Below are positions 32,380 to 32,821 of a stretch of DNA of 32,821 bases, in pieces. The stretch covers positions 1 through 32,821 of the forward strand of contig JADHTQ010000049.1 of NCBI GenBank assembly GCA_016784965.1. Direction: 5' to 3'. The notes under the pieces are model-generated. The model saw only the letters and a list, made by a program, of their open reading frames with translations, was not told where the DNA came from and did no database searches. A program made the position numbers and the translations under genes. Numbering within the stretch: the first letter of the stretch is position 1; each line of letters starts with the position of its first letter. This stretch comes from Bacteriovoracaceae bacterium (lineage in GTDB: Bacteria > Bdellovibrionota > Bacteriovoracia > Bacteriovoracales > Bacteriovoracaceae).

Positions 32380-32821
32380 ATGAAATGGCCAAGCATCATA
32401 GTTTACTGTTTAAGTTTCGTGTTAGTTTATTCGTGTTTAGATAGTAGCGATGTTCACATGAGCCTCACCCCTGAAGCTCAGGATAAGTTGCAATATTGGA
32501 AAGATGACGACAAAGGCGTACCTGAAATTACTGCCTTTGAGTTAAAAGACGGAGTTGCTACTGTTAAAGGAAGAAACTTGCGAGACGTTTGGCGCGCCCA
32601 AATCGTTGGTCCCTCTATCAACACAGACTTTTCAATCGTTGACCAAGACTACAACTTTTTAACTTTAAGAGGCCAAAGCTCACTGCAAATTGTCGCCGAG
32701 TATACTTATAATTTGATCTTATCTAATGCTTTCGGACAAGGTAGCACCCCCATCCTATTTACCATAGAAGATGAGTCAATTAGAAATCGCATGTTTCCAG
32801 ATGGAGAGATCGCGGGTAGCA
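32380..32821 (+). CDS. N-terminal part of a large lipoprotein with IPT/TIG-like repeat (runs off window)
   Basis: The reading frame is open from the ATG at 32380 to the last base (147 codons seen). AAGGAGG gives a very strong start. The leader ends VLVYSC (Cys19), a likely lipidation site. Residues about 48-130 look like a beta-sandwich of the IPT/TIG type (VPEITAFEL, ATVKGRNL, LTLRGQSSLQIV, YNLILSNAFGQ, ILFTIEDESI). I recall such N-termini from large collagen-like or adhesin-like proteins of Bacteriovoracales, whose C-termini resemble the remnant at 11163-11567. Its 3' end is beyond the window. Confidence 0.75.
   Translation, partial: MKWPSIIVYCLSFVLVYSCLDSSDVHMSLTPEAQDKLQYWKDDDKGVPEITAFELKDGVATVKGRNLRDVWRAQIVGPSINTDFSIVDQDYNFLTLRGQSSLQIVAEYTYNLILSNAFGQGSTPILFTIEDESIRNRMFPDGEIAGS

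Overview
The window looks like chromosomal DNA of a low-GC, Gram-negative bacterium, most probably a Bdellovibrio-like predator of the order Bacteriovoracales (Bacteriovorax/Halobacteriovorax type). The basis is composition and gene style: AT-rich DNA, many small secreted proteins of unknown function, FecR, SH3b and L,D-transpeptidase envelope proteins, and two pieces (11163-11567 and 32380-end) of a large lipoprotein type that I associate from memory with that group. No rRNA, tRNA, CRISPR array, prophage or complete insertion sequence was seen. No gene-free stretch exceeds 300 bases; the longest (8711-8976, 32133-32379, 30327-30560) hold nothing I can name.

Layout. 1-6.1 kb: a shortened rhomboid-like protein, a secreted esterase, an Mpv17-like membrane protein, a secreted repeat protein, then a two-gene minus-strand cassette (amphipathic-helix protein plus a protein with a PD-(D/E)xK-like core and a glycine-rich hydrophobic tail) facing two plus-strand membrane-protein genes. 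6.1-12.4 kb: a membrane hybrid histidine kinase, two secreted proteins (one with beta/gamma-crystallin-like motifs), a perfect 13-bp inverted repeat, a 5'-truncated surface-protein remnant, and a FecR-domain gene whose signal peptide lies in a different frame from its body. 12.5-19.2 kb: an HD hydrolase, a TerB-like/zinc-ribbon protein, a CARDB-domain secreted protein, a single REP-associated-type transposase, a MarC-family protein, a secreted protein with a paralogue 6 kb away, and a soluble hybrid histidine kinase. 19.2-23.7 kb: ribose-5-phosphate isomerase B, an L,D-transpeptidase and small secreted proteins, ending with the second paralogue.

23.7-27.3 kb: a tight operon crcB-gnd-pgl-zwf encodes a fluoride channel followed by the whole oxidative pentose phosphate branch in reverse reaction order, with overlapping genes; rpiB at 20 kb supplies the next isomerisation. 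27.3-30.3 kb: a flavin reductase-rubredoxin fusion converges on zwf, then a cold/RNA-handling cluster on the minus strand (cold-shock protein, DEAD-box helicase, RRM protein). 30.5-32.8 kb: an exported MsrA-MsrB fusion, an SH3b lipoprotein, and the 5' part of a large lipoprotein gene cut by the window edge.

The most interesting points are the nuclease-like/amphipathic cassette at 3.0-4.4 kb, the two reading-frame anomalies at both ends of the FecR gene, the secreted paralogue pair, and a four-cysteine insert in G6PDH. All functional statements come from reading motifs in the translations; no database search was run.
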